Positions 51,824-53,922 of a stretch of 53,922 nucleotides of DNA are shown one piece after another. Source of the stretch: JANXQE01 sp035651635 (GTDB lineage Bacteria > Verrucomicrobiota > Verrucomicrobiia > Limisphaerales > UBA8199). Under the pieces are notes generated by a model that was given only the letters and a program-made list of their open reading frames with translations, had not been told where the DNA came from and ran no database searches. Location of the stretch: positions 1-53,922 of the forward strand of contig DASRFK010000143.1 in assembly GCA_035651635.1 (NCBI GenBank). The letters are read 5' to 3'. Positions within the stretch are counted from its first letter, which is position 1; each line of letters starts with the position of its first letter. Position numbers and translations under genes: made by a program.

Positions 51824-51949
51824 TTAGAGCGTGTTTTAAAGCCTCGGCTGGGCGTGGGCACCTGGCTTTGGAGTCCCGCCTTCAGGCGGTTTTGGCGCCG
51901 GGCCGCCTAAAGGCGGGACTCCAAACCAAATTTTTAAAACACGCCCTTA
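51824..51949. mobile_element. MITE-like element, copy F (full length)
   Basis: GAGCGTGTTTTAAA and TTTTTAAAACACGCCC form the ends, flanked by TTA (51824-51826 and 51947-51949). The asymmetric CCTCGGCTGGGCGTGGGCAC spacer and the GGAGTCCCGCCTTCAGGCGG hairpin arm match copy C in the reverse order. This is the best preserved copy. The gap 51774-51977 has no gene. Confidence 0.85.
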
Positions 51950-51977
51950 GCGGCTTAGCGCCTTGGCGTGAGGCCTC

Positions 51978-52403
51978 CTAATTTTTCAAGAGCAGAATTG
52001 CCATCTCAATCACCCAGACAAAAAAAGCGAAACCCAACAACTGGAGCATCCAGCGGTTCACGCCGCGTTTGATCCAAGGGATAGCGCTGCAGAGGCGTTG
52101 GGGCGGTCCCCGTCTGATCAGCCAGTCAATTCGAGAGACACCTTTTCCTGCCTTGGGGGTAATCAGGCTTTCTGGAATAAAACCTTCCTGAATGAGGTAG
52201 CGAATGAAGGCCGTCCTTTGCTTAATGCCTAAGATAGCCGTGCTTCGGATGACCACGCCGGAGCTAACGACCTCGACGCGGACTAAATTGCCCGGTGTCA
52301 GGCGAAACTGATAGCATTTGGGGGCGGTCAACGCGCCCTTTTTGCCTTGGACCTTCATAGCTGGATTGCAGAGCACAACCCATGCCTTGCCTATCGGGCG
52401 CAT
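51978..52403 (-). CDS. hypothetical protein with C-terminal membrane segment
   Basis: ATG 52403 is chosen; ATG 52358 is a plausible later start, and codons before 52403 are inside a palindromic repeat. The 141-residue protein has a small beta-rich start (YQFRLTPGNLVRVEVVSSG), a basic middle (GVSRIDWLIRRGPPQR) and a hydrophobic C-terminal helix (MLQLLGFAFFVWVIEMAILLL) that should anchor it in the membrane. I do not recognise the family. It is boxed in by MITE F and the element at 52405. Confidence 0.5.
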   Translation of the reverse strand: MRPIGKAWVVLCNPAMKVQGKKGALTAPKCYQFRLTPGNLVRVEVVSSGVVIRSTAILGIKQRTAFIRYLIQEGFIPESLITPKAGKGVSRIDWLIRRGPPQRLCSAIPWIKRGVNRWMLQLLGFAFFVWVIEMAILLLKN

Positions 52404-52404
52404 C

Positions 52405-52542
52405 TTGGTAGGGACGGCGCGCTGCGCCGTCCGCGCCGCGTTAGCGGCGCAAGGCCAGGATCGCGGAATTGTGGGATGGCATACCACTTCGTTCCGGCCG
52501 CTGAACGCGGCCGGGGACATCGCAGCGCGATGTCCCTACCAA
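52405..52542. repeat. 138-bp palindromic element next to a start codon
   Basis: TTGGTAGGGACGG at the left end mirrors TGTCCCTACCAA at the right end. Inside are GACGGCGCGCTGCGCCGTC and GACATCGCAGCGCGATGTC, two tight hairpins. One base separates its left end from the ATG of the hypothetical gene (52403), so that gene's translation-start region is repeat DNA. Confidence 0.75.
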
Positions 52543-52641
52543 ATGGTGGTTGTATTCGGATGCACCGGCGCATCCGTTCCTCCACAGTTGACAATCCCAA
52601 GCCTCAGGCGTGAACTGTAATCAACCACGATTCCATGAGCC

Positions 52642-52770
52642 CTATGACCTATGGATGCAACTCCTTCGGAGTTCTGCCAGACCGATGCGACCCTACCCAG
52701 GGTTGCCGCGGCTCTGCCGGTTCAATCCTGGGCTTTGCGACGGAATCCCGTTGGGATTCATCCAAGCCTT
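52642..52770. repeat. hairpin repeat upstream of the partial gene
   Basis: AACTCC-TTC-GGAGTT (52659-52673) and GAATCCC-GTT-GGGATTC (52743-52759) are perfect hairpins. Outside them ATGGATGCAACTCC and GGGATTCATCCA are partly inverted. It lies between the repeat at 52405 and the gene at 52803 and holds no coding sequence. Confidence 0.55.
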
Positions 52771-52802
52771 TTGGGTTCCATCGCCGTCAAAAACTGCTCT
52801 AT

Positions 52803-53922
52803 ATGGCCAGGTGCCTGCTTTTGTGGGTTCTGGTCCTTTACGGAGCGGTCCTGCATGCTTTGGCCGCGAGTTGGCTGGTCCGCGTCGAGGAACCTACCGG
52901 CCTTTACCCGCGTACCAACGAGCTTGTCGCTGTGCCCTACGCCAGGCTCGGAAGTCAGCGTGGGCCCTGGATCATTACAGATCCGCAGGGCAAAGAACTG
53001 GCCTGGCAAGCCTCGAGAGACGCTCTGCTTTTCCCGGCCACGCTCATTCCTGGCGAGCCGCCGGAATACCGAATCCGGACTTCGGCTCAAACGGCGACCA
53101 ATTTCGTTAACGGGATACTTGTGCGAAAGCTCGGCTTGAATCGGGTCGAGGTTGGTAACCGATTTTTTCGTGTGCTGATCGATTTGCAGGCCGGTGCAAT
53201 CATCGAGGCATACAATCTGAGCGCGCAGCCCCCGCGCGTGCTGAACCTGGTTGAAACCACACCCGAAGAGCCGGAAGCGCTCAAGGACGACATCCATGCG
53301 GCCGAAGCGATGGGCATAACCCCCGTGGCCGGGGTGCCGATGGGCAACCTGGGCTGGACCAGCCTTGGAAGCACCGGCGCTATCACCAGCGTTGAAGTGG
53401 TTGAGGAGGGGCCGTTACGCGGGAAACTGCGACTTGGCCGACCTCAGGAAACCTGGGAGCTGACCTGGGCCGCGGACAGCCGTGCGCTGGGTTGGCGCGC
53501 GCGCAACGGCTTTCGTTTTACGGCGATTTCGGCCTCGCCTTACCTGCCATTTGACCGGTGCGTCGGCGGTTCCGAGTACGAATGGCCGAATGGCCCTGAT
53601 GACCTCGAGCCGCCGGATCATGAGATTCAACCGCGCCAATGGAACCATCTGCCTGGCGGGCACGTCGTGTATTACAACCACGCTGAAAACTACGGAGCCC
53701 TGGGCATTATTTCGGCGGATACAAACCTGACCTGGACGGGCATTGGTTCCCGTCGCTTTCTGGCGCGGGCACCGGAGGGGCCAACTGAAATCGGTCTGAC
53801 CTTCCCTCAATGGGATGGCTCAAACACTGTGCTTCAAGCTCGGCGCGAATACCGCGTGTCACATCAGCCGTTGATTTTCGAGGTCAGCAAAGCAAACGAT
53901 GACAGAGCTGGGATCCTGCGTC
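52803..53922 (+). CDS. exported protein of unknown function, partial at the window end
   Basis: An open frame from ATG 52803 runs to the last base with no stop, at least 373 residues. It starts with a signal peptide (LLLWVLVLYGAVLHALAAS). The mature part reads WLVRVEEPTGLYPRTNELV and IITDPQGKELAWQ, and later GGHVVYYNHAENYGALGII, a beta-rich, secreted-looking protein. I do not recognise the family; a polysaccharide-active enzyme or binding protein is only a guess. The C-terminus lies outside the window. No strong Shine-Dalgarno precedes the ATG, and repeat DNA fills the region upstream. Confidence 0.6.
   Translation, partial: MARCLLLWVLVLYGAVLHALAASWLVRVEEPTGLYPRTNELVAVPYARLGSQRGPWIITDPQGKELAWQASRDALLFPATLIPGEPPEYRIRTSAQTATNFVNGILVRKLGLNRVEVGNRFFRVLIDLQAGAIIEAYNLSAQPPRVLNLVETTPEEPEALKDDIHAAEAMGITPVAGVPMGNLGWTSLGSTGAITSVEVVEEGPLRGKLRLGRPQETWELTWAADSRALGWRARNGFRFTAISASPYLPFDRCVGGSEYEWPNGPDDLEPPDHEIQPRQWNHLPGGHVVYYNHAENYGALGIISADTNLTWTGIGSRRFLARAPEGPTEIGLTFPQWDGSNTVLQARREYRVSHQPLIFEVSKANDDRAGILR

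Noticed and set aside
1..53922. tRNA or rRNA genes
   Set aside because: No cloverleaf with TTCGAATC-type arm or conserved rRNA words was recognised on either strand; the short hairpins found are repeats.

Overview
The window is GC-rich bacterial chromosome and most probably comes from the Verrucomicrobiota, likely a Pedosphaera/Limisphaerales-type lineage. This assignment is inferred from gene content. It rests on a large PVC-type CxxCH haem protein with a HEAT-like region, a DUF1592-type 'planctomycete cytochrome' gene paired with a DUF1552 gene, a prepilin-like protein with a FTLIELLVV-type N-terminus, many Tat-like secreted enzymes, and an unusual load of dispersed palindromic repeats. One of these repeats encodes the peptide DFQSAVP when read through. 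No rRNA, tRNA, CRISPR array, phage or complete insertion sequence was seen.

Layout. (1) 1-8.9 kb is housekeeping: purM, an FKBP isomerase on the other strand, purD, an exported S41-like protein that has lost both catalytic residues, a three-domain fusion of a low-molecular-weight phosphatase, RpiB and serine hydroxymethyltransferase, and rho. (2) 9-11 kb holds a CBM48 mini-protein and an exported DUF2092/DUF6515-like pair. (3) 11.3-17.4 kb holds a 1375-residue Pls/PosA-type NRPS-like enzyme (adenylation, carrier, then three near-identical 240-residue membrane/beta-helix repeats) and two ABC-2 permeases without an ATPase. (4) 17.5-25.6 kb holds an exported golvesin-domain protein, alpha-glucan phosphorylase, rlmN, a Tat-exported aldo/keto reductase and a metallo-beta-lactamase-fold hydrolase. 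(5) 25.7-37.1 kb holds the PVC haem protein, a CheB-CheR-PAS fusion without a kinase, and the DUF1592/DUF1552 pair. (6) 37.4-47.3 kb holds nine minus-strand genes with several ATGA overlaps, read as a candidate carbohydrate-acid or amino-sugar catabolic operon: SDR, ROK, SIS, core-MetE-like, UlaG-like lactonase, two Gfo/Idh/MocA oxidoreductases, an esterase/SMP-30 fusion and a PfkB kinase. (7) 47.5-53.9 kb is a repeat-rich stretch with an esterase, a small lipoprotein, a cytidylate-kinase-like protein, a prepilin-like protein, a short membrane protein and the start of an exported protein that runs off the window.

The most notable signals are the Pls-like synthetase, the triple fusion, the nine-gene operon and a family of about 126-bp MITE-like elements. 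The full MITE copies start GAGCGT, end ACGCTC or ACGCCC, and are flanked by 3-bp TTA or TAA duplications, which suggests mobilisation by an IS5-type (IS1031-like) transposase. At least eight further palindromic element types fill the intergenic gaps. Some lie at or inside gene ends, in a signal-peptide leader, or next to a start codon.
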